From the NCBI GenBank assembly GCA_938075195.1, contig CALJGK010000050.1, positions 1-47,157 on the forward strand: a stretch of 47,157 nt of DNA. Reading direction: 5' to 3'. The notes beneath the pieces were generated by a model that worked only from the letters and a program-made list of their open reading frames with translations, was not told the DNA's origin and made no database searches. Origin of the DNA: an uncultured SAR86 cluster bacterium (GTDB lineage Bacteria; Pseudomonadota; Gammaproteobacteria; Magnimaribacterales; Magnimaribacteraceae). Numbering within the stretch: position 1 is the stretch's first letter; each line of letters starts with the position of its first letter. Positions 27,240 through 37,693 of this stretch are shown piece by piece. Both the position numbers and the translations under genes were made by a program.

Positions 27240-27914
27240 CTAGCCAGACTCTAGATTAGATCTCATCTGTTTTATAACCTTTGAATAATCAGATTGACTG
27301 AATATTGCAGAGCCAGCAACAAATGTGTCTGCTCCCGCTAAGGCAACTTCCGAGATGTTTTCAAGGGTTATTCCGCCGTCAACTTCAAGCCTAATATCTT
27401 TATTAGTTTTATTAATCAATGTTCTGGCTTGAGATATCTTATTCAACACAGAATCTATAAATTTTTGACCTCCAAATCCAGGATTAACAGACATCAATAA
27501 AACCATATCTAATTCATCTATATATTCCTCTAGAACACTCAGTGGAGTGGCAGGATTGAGAACTAAACCAGCCTTGCATTCATGAGATTTAATCAGTTCG
27601 ATGGATTTACCAACATGATCTGACGCCTCGGGATGAAAAGTTATATAAGTAGCACCTGCATCAGCAAAACTTTCAATGAGGCCATCCACTGGTTTAACCA
27701 TAAGGTGAGTATCGATAGTGGCTTTAATTCCATAATCTCTGAGAGCCCTGCATACCATAGGTCCAATAGTTAAATTGGGAACATAATGATTATCCATTAC
27801 ATCAAAATGGATCCAATCTGCTCCGGAATCCAGCACTAGCTTTGCATCTTCACCAAGACGAGCAAAGTCAGCAGAAAGAATTGAAGGCGCAATTATGTAA
27901 TCATTAGTGCTCAT
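27240..27914 (-). CDS. rpe: Ribulose-phosphate 3-epimerase
   Basis: '[16 protein letters not shown]', '[17 protein letters not shown]', '[13 protein letters not shown]', 'LEVDGGI'. Confidence 0.98.
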   Translation of the reverse strand: MSTNDYIIAPSILSADFARLGEDAKLVLDSGADWIHFDVMDNHYVPNLTIGPMVCRALRDYGIKATIDTHLMVKPVDGLIESFADAGATYITFHPEASDHVGKSIELIKSHECKAGLVLNPATPLSVLEEYIDELDMVLLMSVNPGFGGQKFIDSVLNKISQARTLINKTNKDIRLEVDGGITLENISEVALAGADTFVAGSAIFSQSDYSKVIKQMRSNLESG

Positions 27915-27926
27915 AATGCAGCAAGT

Positions 27927-28592
27927 TTACTCCTCGTCCATTAAACCGTCTAATCTTTCAACATCTTCTAATGTATTGAGATTTTCAAATTTACCTTCAT
28001 AAATTTGCCCTGTAACAAGATTTTTATTTGACGCTGGCTTTAAGATATCTTGCCAAAGACCTTTCTCTTCCAGCTTAAAATCATAAAACAGTTCTGGTGA
28101 AAGTATTGATAATCCTGAAAAGGTATATTTGAGTCCTGAGCCCTTCTCCTTAACAAGATTTTCTTCAAAATATACATCACCATCTGGATTATTTGCAGGA
28201 TTAGGAATCAAAATCATGTGCGCTAGTGCGTTATCTTTAAGCTCAAGATTCTCAAGATTAAAGTCAGTCCAAGTATCAGCGCTTAGGACAATAAAAGGAT
28301 CAGAGAAATGATGAATTGAATTTAAAATCCCACCCCCAGTACCTAGAAGCTTTTCTTCAATGGAATATGAAATTTTAATATCAAATCTAGATCCATCTCC
28401 CAATAAATCTATTATCTTTTCTCCAAAATGATGAAGATTTATAACGACTTCATCAACCTTACATTTTTTTAGTTTCTCTATATTTCTTTCAATAAGAGAA
28501 AGGCCGCCAATCTTAATGAGAGGTTTCGGATTATCAAGAGTGAAAGGCAGCAGTCTCTTGCCTCTACCTGCTGCCAATAAAAAAGCTTTCAT
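27927..28592 (-). CDS. murU: N-acetylmuramate alpha-1-phosphate uridylyltransferase
   Basis: 'MKAFLLAAGRGKRLLPFTLDNPKPLIKIGGLSLIERNIEKL'; overlaps the amgK-like gene. Confidence 0.88.
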   Translation of the reverse strand: MKAFLLAAGRGKRLLPFTLDNPKPLIKIGGLSLIERNIEKLKKCKVDEVVINLHHFGEKIIDLLGDGSRFDIKISYSIEEKLLGTGGGILNSIHHFSDPFIVLSADTWTDFNLENLELKDNALAHMILIPNPANNPDGDVYFEENLVKEKGSGLKYTFSGLSILSPELFYDFKLEEKGLWQDILKPASNKNLVTGQIYEGKFENLNTLEDVERLDGLMDEE

Positions 28593-29605
28593 TTGATATC
28601 CTTTAGAGCTGCAATAAGCTTGGGTTTAACTTTACCTATAAGTAAATGATTAAACTCATCGAGCTGATGATATTTTTTGGAATCATCTATTAAGAAGTCT
28701 AGTGTTTGAATCAAGTCATTAAGTCTAAAAGATTTTTTATCTCTTATATGAAGTCTTGATAGTGTTCCCAATATCCTCAGTTGACGTTGAAAACCTGCAA
28801 AATCAACATCTCTAATTAAATCACTAAGGGCTTTCCTGCTGATAGTTTTTGGGACTTGAGCGAGTTCGCAGAAAAAATTTAAATAAATTTGAATTTGATC
28901 CTTGGTTAAAGGGTTTTCTATATCCTTTAATATGGATACTAGATCTAAGGCATAAGGACCTTTGCATAAATCCTGAAAATCTAGGATACCTATTGCCCCA
29001 TCATTTAGGAGCATCAGATTTCTAAATTCAAAATCAAAATGGCATAAATATTGCTCTTGGCTCATGCACTCTTTAGAGATGACCTTATAAGCATTATCGA
29101 TTATCTTCTTTTCATTCCCTGAAAGTTTAAAGTTAATCAATTCACCTAAAAGCCAATGCTCAAAAAGATACATTTGGTCAATTAATGTCACCTCAGACAA
29201 CTCGAACGCACCTCTAGGGGATTCACATTCCTGAATCAAAGCTATTTGCTTTAATGCAGACTGAATAAAACTATCTATATTTAAAGTATTGATTTCAAGC
29301 TGCAATACTTTGTCCCCAAAGTCTTCCAATAATAAAAAACCCTTCTGATGGTTGTGCGCTTCTACCCTAGGAACTTTTATATTATTTTCTATGAAGAATT
29401 TTGAATAGTTTGTAAACACCAAATTCATGTCAGACTCTGGATCAGAAATCACTCCTACATAAGAACCTATATCTGTCTTAATCCTAAAATAATTTCTTAA
29501 ACTAGCCTGCTCACGAAGCGGAACTATACTTTCGACCTCAGAAAATCCTAAATTGTATGCTTCTGAAATCACCCAATTCAATAAGTCATCTTTTAGCTGT
29601 GTCAT
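28589..29605 (-). CDS. amgK: N-acetylmuramate/N-acetylglucosamine kinase (APH family)
   Basis: 'LCHFDFEFRNLMLLNDGAIGILDFQDLCKGPYALDLVSIL'; murU neighbour, divergent from lptD. Confidence 0.87.
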   Translation of the reverse strand: MTQLKDDLLNWVISEAYNLGFSEVESIVPLREQASLRNYFRIKTDIGSYVGVISDPESDMNLVFTNYSKFFIENNIKVPRVEAHNHQKGFLLLEDFGDKVLQLEINTLNIDSFIQSALKQIALIQECESPRGAFELSEVTLIDQMYLFEHWLLGELINFKLSGNEKKIIDNAYKVISKECMSQEQYLCHFDFEFRNLMLLNDGAIGILDFQDLCKGPYALDLVSILKDIENPLTKDQIQIYLNFFCELAQVPKTISRKALSDLIRDVDFAGFQRQLRILGTLSRLHIRDKKSFRLNDLIQTLDFLIDDSKKYHQLDEFNHLLIGKVKPKLIAALKDIK

Positions 29606-29696
29606 AATGATTTGACCTTATATCTAGTAATTTATCCCGATATTCAATTATGATCTTGAATAAGTTTATGGAACAATTTATGTTTTACACACTCTA

Positions 29697-31913
29697 ATGG
29701 GTAATATGTCCAAAGAATACCCTTTTATCCAGTTCTTAATTGGTTATCTAATCATTTCTATCCCCTTTTTCCTTCATGCTAGTGAAGCTAACGATTTGGA
29801 AATAAAATCAATAAATGCCCAAATAATTAAGTCTCTGGATGACGATATTCTAAGCCTAAAAGGTAATGTCATTATAAAAACTGATGTTATGGATCTTTGG
29901 GCCGATGAAGCCACCTATGACCGAACTAAACAAGTAATAAATTTAAATGGAAACATAAGGGCTCTTTCAAAGAATCTAAAGATAAATGCAGAGGTAATGA
30001 AAGCAGATTTCTTTAAACAAGAATTTTATTTAAAAGGTTCTAGTTTTAAATTCATGGAGAAGGCTTTTGGTGAAGCACAACATATAAATATAAATCCCAA
30101 CAGTGATATTGAATTACTTAATGTATCAATATCTAGCTGTGAAAAGGAAAGTTTGTCTTGGGACCTCATCGCAGAAAAAATTTCCGTTGTAGATCAGGGT
30201 GAAAATGCTGTTATTAGAAATGTCAGCCTTAAAGTAAATAAACATTCTATTTTCTATTTACCTTTTGTCAGAACAGTTATTGGGAAAGAAAAAACTTCTG
30301 GATTTCTTTCTCCATCCATCAAACAAGGTGATGATGGCCTTGACCTTTCCTTGCCTTATTTCTTCAGTCTGGCCCCTAACTATGATGTAACAGTCGCTCC
30401 TCGCTATATACAAGAAAGAGGTCTTGGGATTAGCTCAGAGGCAAGATATCTGACTAAATCTTCAAAAGGAGTTATTTCTTATTCTCACTTTGGTAAAGAT
30501 AAAAAATTTATTGATAAAACAGGTCTTGATGGAAAACGATGGGCAGCAAAATTAACAAATATGTCTAAGTTAGGTACTAATCTATTTCTAAAAATAAATA
30601 CCGAACAAGCCAGTGATGACTTATATTTTGAAGACCTTGATGACAATATCATAGGCACACAGCAGAAAGATTATTTAGTTAGAAATATTTTGCTTAGATG
30701 GAATACTAAGAACTTAAAGCTTCAAGGATCAGTCAACAAATATCACAATCTTAATCCATTCTCCTCGAATGACTATAATACGCAACCAAGCTTGAACATT
30801 GATTTCGAAAAACAATTCAGCCAAATGAAATTCAAGCTCCGAACTGACTATTCGAAGTTTTCCTTTGATGATTCATATAATCCCATTGAAAGACACAGAA
30901 ATCTAAAAAGAATATCTGTACAGCCATCTATTTTAATACATAGATCTAAGTTCTCTTCTGCGAGTTCATTAGAGGTTGGAAGAAAAAAGACTAACCACCA
31001 GACTGGAAATAATTCTATTGATAACTCTCATAACTGGGCAGAGTTTACCCATAAGATCTTTATGGATAAGCGCACAAAAACTACTTTCAGCACATTTAAT
31101 CCCATATTTAAGGCCATTTGGATAGATGGTCAAAATACTATAGATGCTAATGTAGATTCAAAACTTCTTAATTTGAACTTTGATACATTATTCAAAAGAA
31201 ATTGGTATTCAGGATCTGATCTTTTTTTAGAAGAAAGTAGGCTAGTCCTTGGTATTGAACATAATTTCTTCAATTCTCTTTCTGGACATCAAAGATATTT
31301 TTCTTTTGGGAGAGCATTCTTCAATAATAAGGAAAAGAATCTTACTGACTATGATGACAAGGATTCTTCTTTCGTTACGGAATTCAAAACTAACCTTACA
31401 GATACCTTAAAGCTCAATAGCTCTTTTGAAATAGATTCTGATCTAGACAAGATGCTTAGAAGTTCTATTGGAGTGAGCTACGTTCCAGAAGAAAAAAAGC
31501 GAATAGAACTTCGTTCAGTCTTTAAAAGAAATGCGCAATACTTAAATGAATCCCCATGGTCAAAAGAAGATGACTCTATCAATCAAATCGAATTAATCAC
31601 TCAATGGAAACTTTCTGATAACTTATCTTTTTTTGGAAAAGTATCTAGAGATGAAAATATTAGCCTATCTAGAGATTTATCCTATGGAATTGAATATGCA
31701 AATTGTTGTTTAAAAATTGGTGTTATGAAGAGAAAATGGCAAGATCAGGACTTCTTCATTGCCTCAAGCGCCGAAGAAAGAATAAAGATTTTTGAAAGTG
31801 GTAGATTGCCAGAAAGAGAAAGAGATAACCTGTATTTCTTCTTTGAATTGGTTGAATTGGGTAGATTCGGGAAGAGAATATCAGATGTATTAAGCTCAAG
31901 AAAATTCCAATAA
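29697..31913 (+). CDS. lptD: LPS-assembly protein LptD
   Basis: OstA-like N-terminus and 'LPFVRTVIGKEKTSGFLSPSIKQGDDGLDLSLPYFFSLAPNYDVTVAPRYI'; followed by surA. Confidence 0.95.
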   Translation: MGNMSKEYPFIQFLIGYLIISIPFFLHASEANDLEIKSINAQIIKSLDDDILSLKGNVIIKTDVMDLWADEATYDRTKQVINLNGNIRALSKNLKINAEVMKADFFKQEFYLKGSSFKFMEKAFGEAQHININPNSDIELLNVSISSCEKESLSWDLIAEKISVVDQGENAVIRNVSLKVNKHSIFYLPFVRTVIGKEKTSGFLSPSIKQGDDGLDLSLPYFFSLAPNYDVTVAPRYIQERGLGISSEARYLTKSSKGVISYSHFGKDKKFIDKTGLDGKRWAAKLTNMSKLGTNLFLKINTEQASDDLYFEDLDDNIIGTQQKDYLVRNILLRWNTKNLKLQGSVNKYHNLNPFSSNDYNTQPSLNIDFEKQFSQMKFKLRTDYSKFSFDDSYNPIERHRNLKRISVQPSILIHRSKFSSASSLEVGRKKTNHQTGNNSIDNSHNWAEFTHKIFMDKRTKTTFSTFNPIFKAIWIDGQNTIDANVDSKLLNLNFDTLFKRNWYSGSDLFLEESRLVLGIEHNFFNSLSGHQRYFSFGRAFFNNKEKNLTDYDDKDSSFVTEFKTNLTDTLKLNSSFEIDSDLDKMLRSSIGVSYVPEEKKRIELRSVFKRNAQYLNESPWSKEDDSINQIELITQWKLSDNLSFFGKVSRDENISLSRDLSYGIEYANCCLKIGVMKRKWQDQDFFIASSAEERIKIFESGRLPERERDNLYFFFELVELGRFGKRISDVLSSRKFQ

Positions 31914-31948
31914 TTGCAAGAAGTAAAAAAAAGAAGACAATAGCGTAT

Positions 31949-33268
31949 ATGAATCAACTAAATATACTCAAAACATCATTTTGGACTAGGAAAAACATCT
32001 TTGTATTACTAGTATCACTTTTAGCTTCAATGAATATTTTTTCTAAAATAGAGTTGATTGATAGAGTCGTAGCCGTTGTAGACTCAGGCGTCATAATGGA
32101 ATCACAGCTTAACTCTAGAGTTGAAGAAATTCTTATCCGATTAAAAAGCGATACAACTGAGCTGCCGCCTATCAATCTGCTTGAAGAGCAAGTTCTCGAT
32201 AGATTAATAATTGAAGAAATACAATTGCAACTAGCTGATAGAGCTGGCATTAAAATAAGTGATTCAGAATTAAATCAGACTCTTTCAAGAGTCTCTTCTC
32301 AGAATAATCTCAGTTTAGAGGATTTTAGACTAAAGTTAGAAGCCGAAGGCACCTCTTATAAATCTTTTAGAGACACTATAAAGAAAGAACTTATTATTCA
32401 AAGGGTACAAAGAGGAAGAGTTGGAGGAAAGGTAGATATATCCGAGCAAGAAATAGAAAACTTCATCAATTCAGAGGAGGGTAAATCTCAACTTGCTGAG
32501 CAATATAATGTTCAACATATTCTGCTTTCAGTGAAGAGTGGATTAACTGAGCAGCAAATAGAAGAAATCAAAGATGAAGCTAATAATTTAATTACTAGAT
32601 TAGAAGGCGATGAAAGTTTTGAAAAACTTGCTGCATCTTATTCATCGGGCCAAGAGGCATTAGAGGGAGGTTTTTTGGGCTGGAGAACCGCTGCTGAATT
32701 ACCTAGTCTTTTTGCAAATGTGGTGACTGAACTCAAGGTTGGAGAAGTAGCTCAACCTCTAAGAAGTGGTGCAGGTTTCCATATACTAAAACTGACCGAT
32801 AAGAGAGGAAATACAGTTAAATTTTTAGATCAAACTTTAGCAAGACATATATTAGTCCAACCTTCAGAGATCAGAACAGAAAATCAAGCGGAAGAATTAA
32901 TTAATGACATCTACGAAAGACTGACCAATGGAGAAGACTTCAAACAACTTGCAAGACAATTCTCTGAAGATCCTGGATCGAAGATGGATGGTGGTGAGCT
33001 TGGATGGAGTAATCCAGGTGACTATGATCCTATTTTTGAAAAGACATTAAATGCAACTGAAATTGGGAAAATATCTGAACCAGTTCAATCTTCTTTTGGC
33101 TGGCATATCATCGAGGCAATGGATCGAAGAAATGAAGACGTAAGTCAAGAAGAGCAAAAAAATAGAGCCTATCAAATCATTTTCAAGAGAAAATTTGAGC
33201 AAGAGCTTCAAAGTACTCTCATTGAATTGAGGGCAGAAGCCTATGTTGATATAAAACTTACCACATGA
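31949..33268 (+). CDS. surA: Periplasmic chaperone/peptidyl-prolyl isomerase SurA
   Basis: 'IDRVVAVVDSGVIMESQL', two parvulin domains with 'GGFLGWRTAAELP' and 'GGELGWSNPGDYDPIFE'. Confidence 0.97.
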   Translation: MNQLNILKTSFWTRKNIFVLLVSLLASMNIFSKIELIDRVVAVVDSGVIMESQLNSRVEEILIRLKSDTTELPPINLLEEQVLDRLIIEEIQLQLADRAGIKISDSELNQTLSRVSSQNNLSLEDFRLKLEAEGTSYKSFRDTIKKELIIQRVQRGRVGGKVDISEQEIENFINSEEGKSQLAEQYNVQHILLSVKSGLTEQQIEEIKDEANNLITRLEGDESFEKLAASYSSGQEALEGGFLGWRTAAELPSLFANVVTELKVGEVAQPLRSGAGFHILKLTDKRGNTVKFLDQTLARHILVQPSEIRTENQAEELINDIYERLTNGEDFKQLARQFSEDPGSKMDGGELGWSNPGDYDPIFEKTLNATEIGKISEPVQSSFGWHIIEAMDRRNEDVSQEEQKNRAYQIIFKRKFEQELQSTLIELRAEAYVDIKLTT

Positions 33269-34254
33269 CCAAAATAGCTGTCTCTTCAGGAGATCCAGCT
33301 GGAATAGGACCTGATATTTGTATCAAGGCTTTTGGATCAAGAAATATACAACCTTATTTCCCGGTCATCTTTGGGAACATTGGCCTCTTTAAGGATAGAG
33401 CCAAGTTACTAGAAATTGATGCAGATATACAAGTCTATGACGGAGAAGACGTTAATGATTTAACTCATAATAGTCTGTGGATGGTTGATCAGCCTATAGG
33501 AGGGGATATTATTCCGGGAACACCCTCTTCTCTTTCAGCACAGTACACTATTAGTTTATTTAAAGAGTCTGTTGAAAGGACGATATCAAAAGAATTTGAT
33601 GCGATAGTCACATGCCCAATTAATAAAGAGGTCATTAACAAAGGTGGTATACCTTTTACAGGTCATACAGAGGAATTAGCCAGAATGTCCAATGTCGATA
33701 AAGTTGTAATGATGCTGGTCAATGAAAACATGAAAGTTGCTTTGGCCTCAACCCATATCCCTCTGAGTGAAGTATCCTCAGCCATTAACCATGACTTCCT
33801 GATTGAAATCATTTCTATTATTGATAATTCATTAAAGCTTCAATGGAACATTAAAAAGCCTCTTATTAAGGTTCTTGGCTTAAACCCACATGCTGGTGAC
33901 GGGGGATTTATCGGTAAAGAAGAAGAAGAGATTATTAGTCCAGCAATAGAGACCTTAAAAAAAAATGGATTAAATATTATTGGACCTATTTCTGCAGATA
34001 CGGCTTTTATAGAGAAGGACAATGAAAAAGCTGATGCATTTTTAGCAATGTTCCATGATCAGGGTCTTCCTGTTATCAAGACAATGAGTTTTGGAGAAAT
34101 TGTTAACATAACGTTAGGTTTACCATTTATAAGAACCTCTGTAGATCATGGGACTGCTTATGATGTGGCTGGAAGTATCTTGGCAGATGAAACCAGTCTT
34201 CTAACGGCATCGAAAATGGCTCACTCTATTAGTAACAGAACAAAAAATGCCTAA
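33265..34254 (+). CDS. pdxA: 4-hydroxythreonine-4-phosphate dehydrogenase
   Basis: 'SSGDPAGIGPDI', 'CPINKEVINKGGIPFTGHTE', 'GLNPHAGDGGFIGKEE', 'MFHDQGLPVIK'. Confidence 0.98.
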   Translation: MTKIAVSSGDPAGIGPDICIKAFGSRNIQPYFPVIFGNIGLFKDRAKLLEIDADIQVYDGEDVNDLTHNSLWMVDQPIGGDIIPGTPSSLSAQYTISLFKESVERTISKEFDAIVTCPINKEVINKGGIPFTGHTEELARMSNVDKVVMMLVNENMKVALASTHIPLSEVSSAINHDFLIEIISIIDNSLKLQWNIKKPLIKVLGLNPHAGDGGFIGKEEEEIISPAIETLKKNGLNIIGPISADTAFIEKDNEKADAFLAMFHDQGLPVIKTMSFGEIVNITLGLPFIRTSVDHGTAYDVAGSILADETSLLTASKMAHSISNRTKNA

Positions 34255-35011
34255 AGCCAAGAAGAGCTTAGGTCAAAATTTTCTTATTGATACTTCTGTT
34301 GTTAATCAAATTATTCAATTTGTTAATCCTGATTCATCGCATAGATTTCTTGAAATAGGTCCAGGCAAAGGAGTGATTACTCAAAGATTAGTTAAATCTG
34401 TAGATGAGATACATGCTGTTGAAATTGATAAAGATCTATTACGAGATTTAGCTCAGATTGAGCATCTTGATAATTTTTATCTCCACAATCAAAGCATTCT
34501 TGATTTTGAACCGAATAAGATTTCTGATGGAGGTTTGAGGGTTATAGGCAATCTTCCATATAATATATCTACTCCCATCATGCTTTGGAGCTTTAAATAT
34601 TTAGAATTATTTTCTGATATGCATTTTATGTTCCAAAAAGAATTTGGAGATAGATTAGTGTCTGAAAACAATAAAAAGACTTTTGGAAGAATCTCAGTCA
34701 TTACGCAGTACCTTACCAAACCAAAATATTGTTTTATGATCGAGCCTGAAAGTTTTTCTCCAAAACCAAAAGTTGATAGTGTATTTATAAGATTTGATCC
34801 TATCAAAGGAAGAAGCTTAAATGATCCAATTGCAATTAAATTACAAGAAGTAACTAAGATTACATTTATGCATAAAAGAAAAATGATAGGTAAATCACTT
34901 CAAAAAATCCTTTCTGAAGATCAGTTAGTCCAGTTAGATATCGATTCTAAATCAAGACCAGAAAACTTATCTGTAGAAGATTATGTAAAGATAGCCAAAG
35001 TATTGATCTAA
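34247..35011 (+). CDS. rsmA: 16S rRNA dimethyladenosine transferase
   Basis: 'KKSLGQNFLID', 'FLEIGPGKGVITQRL', 'VIGNLPYNISTPI', 'MFQKEF'. Confidence 0.98.
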   Translation: MPKAKKSLGQNFLIDTSVVNQIIQFVNPDSSHRFLEIGPGKGVITQRLVKSVDEIHAVEIDKDLLRDLAQIEHLDNFYLHNQSILDFEPNKISDGGLRVIGNLPYNISTPIMLWSFKYLELFSDMHFMFQKEFGDRLVSENNKKTFGRISVITQYLTKPKYCFMIEPESFSPKPKVDSVFIRFDPIKGRSLNDPIAIKLQEVTKITFMHKRKMIGKSLQKILSEDQLVQLDIDSKSRPENLSVEDYVKIAKVLI

Positions 35012-35844
35012 TGTCCACATATGTAATTGGTGACTTACAAGGTTGTTTCGAAGAGTTTCAGAAACTTTTAACTACAGTAGAATTTAGAGAAGATAGGGAC
35101 GCTTTATGGTTATGTGGAGATATTGTTAATCGAGGCCCTGAATCACTTAAATGCTTAAGTTATCTCTATTCTATTCGAGAGAACTGCAAGATTGTTCTAG
35201 GAAATCATGATTTGCATTTACTTGGGATTATAGAAGGAAGTAGAAGTCCAGCTGAATCCGATACCTTAGAAGAAGTCCTAGAAAGTTCTGATTTGATTAT
35301 TCTTGCCGAGTGGATGAAGACCTTACCCTTCCATCATATTGAGAAAGTTAAAAGTGATGGCATGGAAATAGAATTCATAATGACACATGCTGGAGTTCCG
35401 CCAAGTTGGACAAAACAAGATCTTCTTGAGCGCTCAGAAGAACTTAGTAAATATCTTTCAAATGCAAATTCAGAAAATTTTTTAAATAATATTTTTGGCA
35501 ATTACCCCAATCTTCCAAACGAATGTAAAAGCGACATTGAAAGGCTGAGATTAAATATTAACTATATTACTCGGATGAGATATTTCGATGAAGATGGCTC
35601 TCTAGACTTAAAATTCAAAGGAAGGACTATAGATGCGCCAATAAATTTAAAGCCCTGGTTTGAGTATGAGTCCAAAATTCTTAATGAAGAAAATCATTTA
35701 TTATTCGGTCATTGGGCTGCATTAGATGGCTTTACTGGAAAAAATAATATCTCTGCGCTAGATACTGGATGTGCATGGGGAAATAAACTGACGGCCTTAA
35801 GACTAGAAGATAAGACAATCTTCTCATGTGATAAGCTGAATTAG
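35011..35844 (+). CDS. apaH: Symmetrical bis(5'-nucleosyl)-tetraphosphatase
   Basis: 'STYVIGDLQGCFEEFQKLL', 'LWLCGDIVNRGPESLKCL', 'VLGNHDLHLL'. Confidence 0.98.
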   Translation: MSTYVIGDLQGCFEEFQKLLTTVEFREDRDALWLCGDIVNRGPESLKCLSYLYSIRENCKIVLGNHDLHLLGIIEGSRSPAESDTLEEVLESSDLIILAEWMKTLPFHHIEKVKSDGMEIEFIMTHAGVPPSWTKQDLLERSEELSKYLSNANSENFLNNIFGNYPNLPNECKSDIERLRLNINYITRMRYFDEDGSLDLKFKGRTIDAPINLKPWFEYESKILNEENHLLFGHWAALDGFTGKNNISALDTGCAWGNKLTALRLEDKTIFSCDKLN

Positions 35845-35848
35845 TTTT

Positions 35849-36916
35849 ATGAATATTTATTTAGTTGGTGGTGCTGTACGAGATACATTACTCGGTATAG
35901 AGGTATTAGAACGAGACTGGGTTGTTGTGGGCGGGACAGAAAATGATTTAAAAAGAAGCGGTTATAAAAAAATTGGGAAGGACTTTCCTGTATTTTTGCA
36001 TCCTGATAGTAAAGAAGAATATGCACTAGCTAGGAAAGAAAGGAAATCTGGACTAGGACATAAAGCATTTGAGTTTGAATTTGACTCATCCGTAACCCTT
36101 GAAGAAGATCTACTCAGAAGAGATCTTACAATTAATGCAATTGCTCAAGATGAAGGAGGAAAACTAATAGATCCTTATAACGGCATTAAAGACATAGAAA
36201 ATAAAGTTATCAGAAAAGTCTCTTCGTCCTTCAAAGAAGATCCCTTAAGAGTTTTAAGAGTAGCTCGGTTTGCTTCAAAGCTTAACTTCTTAAAATTTAA
36301 GATAGAAAAAGACACTCTTGAATCTATGAAAGAAATCTCTTTATCAGGTGAAATTAAAACACTAAGTAAAGAAAGAATTTGGATGGAAACCCATAAAGCC
36401 CTAATTACAAAAAATCCTGAGATATATTTTTTAATTCTTCAACAGGTAGGCGCTTTAGATGAAGTCTGCCCTATTGAAGTTATGAATATTGAAGAGCTAA
36501 ATAATTCTTCAGAAGAAACTGAGGATATTGCCATAAGATGGGCTGTCCTTGTTTCTGGTAATCAAAATATGCAAGAAATAAACACTTCTTTTAATCTCCC
36601 AAAAGAATTAATAGAAATCTCTGGTATATGTGATTTGTTGATTAAATTCAAAGCCACCCCATTCTCTGCTCATTCAATTCTTGAAATAATTCATCAAAGT
36701 GACTTGATAAGGAAGCCTGAAAGGTTCTTTAGAGCCGAAAAGGCATCTTCATTTTTTAAAAGCTCAACTCAGAAAATAACTATTGATTGGGAAAAGCTTT
36801 ATGACTTGGTAAGTAATGTAGAAGCCGAAGTCGCCCTAAAAAATGGAAAATTGATTGCAAAAAAACTTCAGGAAGATAGATTGCAAGTTCTAGAAAATTA
36901 TCTTTCAAAAATATGA
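35849..36916 (+). CDS. cca: CCA-adding tRNA nucleotidyltransferase
   Basis: 'MNIYLVGGAVRDTLLGIEVLERDWVVVGG', 'LRRDLTINAIAQDEGG', 'KEDPLRVLRVARFASKL'. Confidence 0.96.
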   Translation: MNIYLVGGAVRDTLLGIEVLERDWVVVGGTENDLKRSGYKKIGKDFPVFLHPDSKEEYALARKERKSGLGHKAFEFEFDSSVTLEEDLLRRDLTINAIAQDEGGKLIDPYNGIKDIENKVIRKVSSSFKEDPLRVLRVARFASKLNFLKFKIEKDTLESMKEISLSGEIKTLSKERIWMETHKALITKNPEIYFLILQQVGALDEVCPIEVMNIEELNNSSEETEDIAIRWAVLVSGNQNMQEINTSFNLPKELIEISGICDLLIKFKATPFSAHSILEIIHQSDLIRKPERFFRAEKASSFFKSSTQKITIDWEKLYDLVSNVEAEVALKNGKLIAKKLQEDRLQVLENYLSKI

Positions 36917-37644
36917 CAAATAAATTTATTTTTTTAACTGGTGGAGCTAAAAGGATTGGCAAAACAACTTGTAAACATTTTCATGATGAAGGTTTCAATA
37001 TTATCTTTCATTATAATTCTTCTGCCTCAAAGGCCTTAGAGATTCAGAAAGAATTAAATGAAATACGAAGTGATTCTTGCTTTATCCTTCAAGCAGATTT
37101 TAATAATTTAACTTCTATAGAGGACTTGCAAAAAGGGGTGGCTAAAATTACGGATGATTTGGCGGTATTAGTAAATAATGCTTCTAGCTTCTATCCTACT
37201 CCGCTAAAGGGAGCTTCGGTAGAAGAATGGAATGACTTAATGGCCACAAATGCTACAACGCCTCTATTCCTTACTCAGGCCCTACTCCCTTTTTTGATGA
37301 AAGGGAAAGGATGTGTCATTAATATTTCAGATACATTAGCTCCAAGTGGAATAAAAAACTTTAGTCTATACGCAGGAGCTAAGTCTGCCCTGGAAGGTAT
37401 TACTAAATCCTTAGCAAAGGAATTGGCACCCGAGATACGGGTCAATGCTATTTCTCCTGGCGCCATACTATGGCCTGAAGACGAAGATCTTACAGAAGAG
37501 CAGAAAAAAGTCAGGTTAGCGAAAGTTCCTCTAGGCAGGATAGGTGATCCAAGAGATATTTCTTCTGTAGCAGTATTTCTATCAAGTGCAGAATATATAA
37601 CCGGCCAAGTTATCAAAGTTGATGGAGGAAGATCGATTAGCTAA
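36913..37644 (+). CDS. folM: Short-chain dehydrogenase, pteridine/dihydromonapterin reductase type
   Basis: 'FLTGGAKRIGKTTCKHFHDEGFNIIFHYNSS', 'LVNNASSFYPTPL', 'YAGAKSALEGITKSLAKELAPEIRVNAISPGAILWPE'. Confidence 0.8.
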   Translation: MTNKFIFLTGGAKRIGKTTCKHFHDEGFNIIFHYNSSASKALEIQKELNEIRSDSCFILQADFNNLTSIEDLQKGVAKITDDLAVLVNNASSFYPTPLKGASVEEWNDLMATNATTPLFLTQALLPFLMKGKGCVINISDTLAPSGIKNFSLYAGAKSALEGITKSLAKELAPEIRVNAISPGAILWPEDEDLTEEQKKVRLAKVPLGRIGDPRDISSVAVFLSSAEYITGQVIKVDGGRSIS

Positions 37645-37693
37645 GCTGCATTTTTTCCTTTTATCATTTTTACAACTATCTTATTATGAAATT

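Noticed and set aside
37619-37693. Upstream extension of the APH-family ORF overlapping folM
   Set aside because: Extension overlaps the folM C-terminus; the ATG at 37694 fits the gene boundary better.
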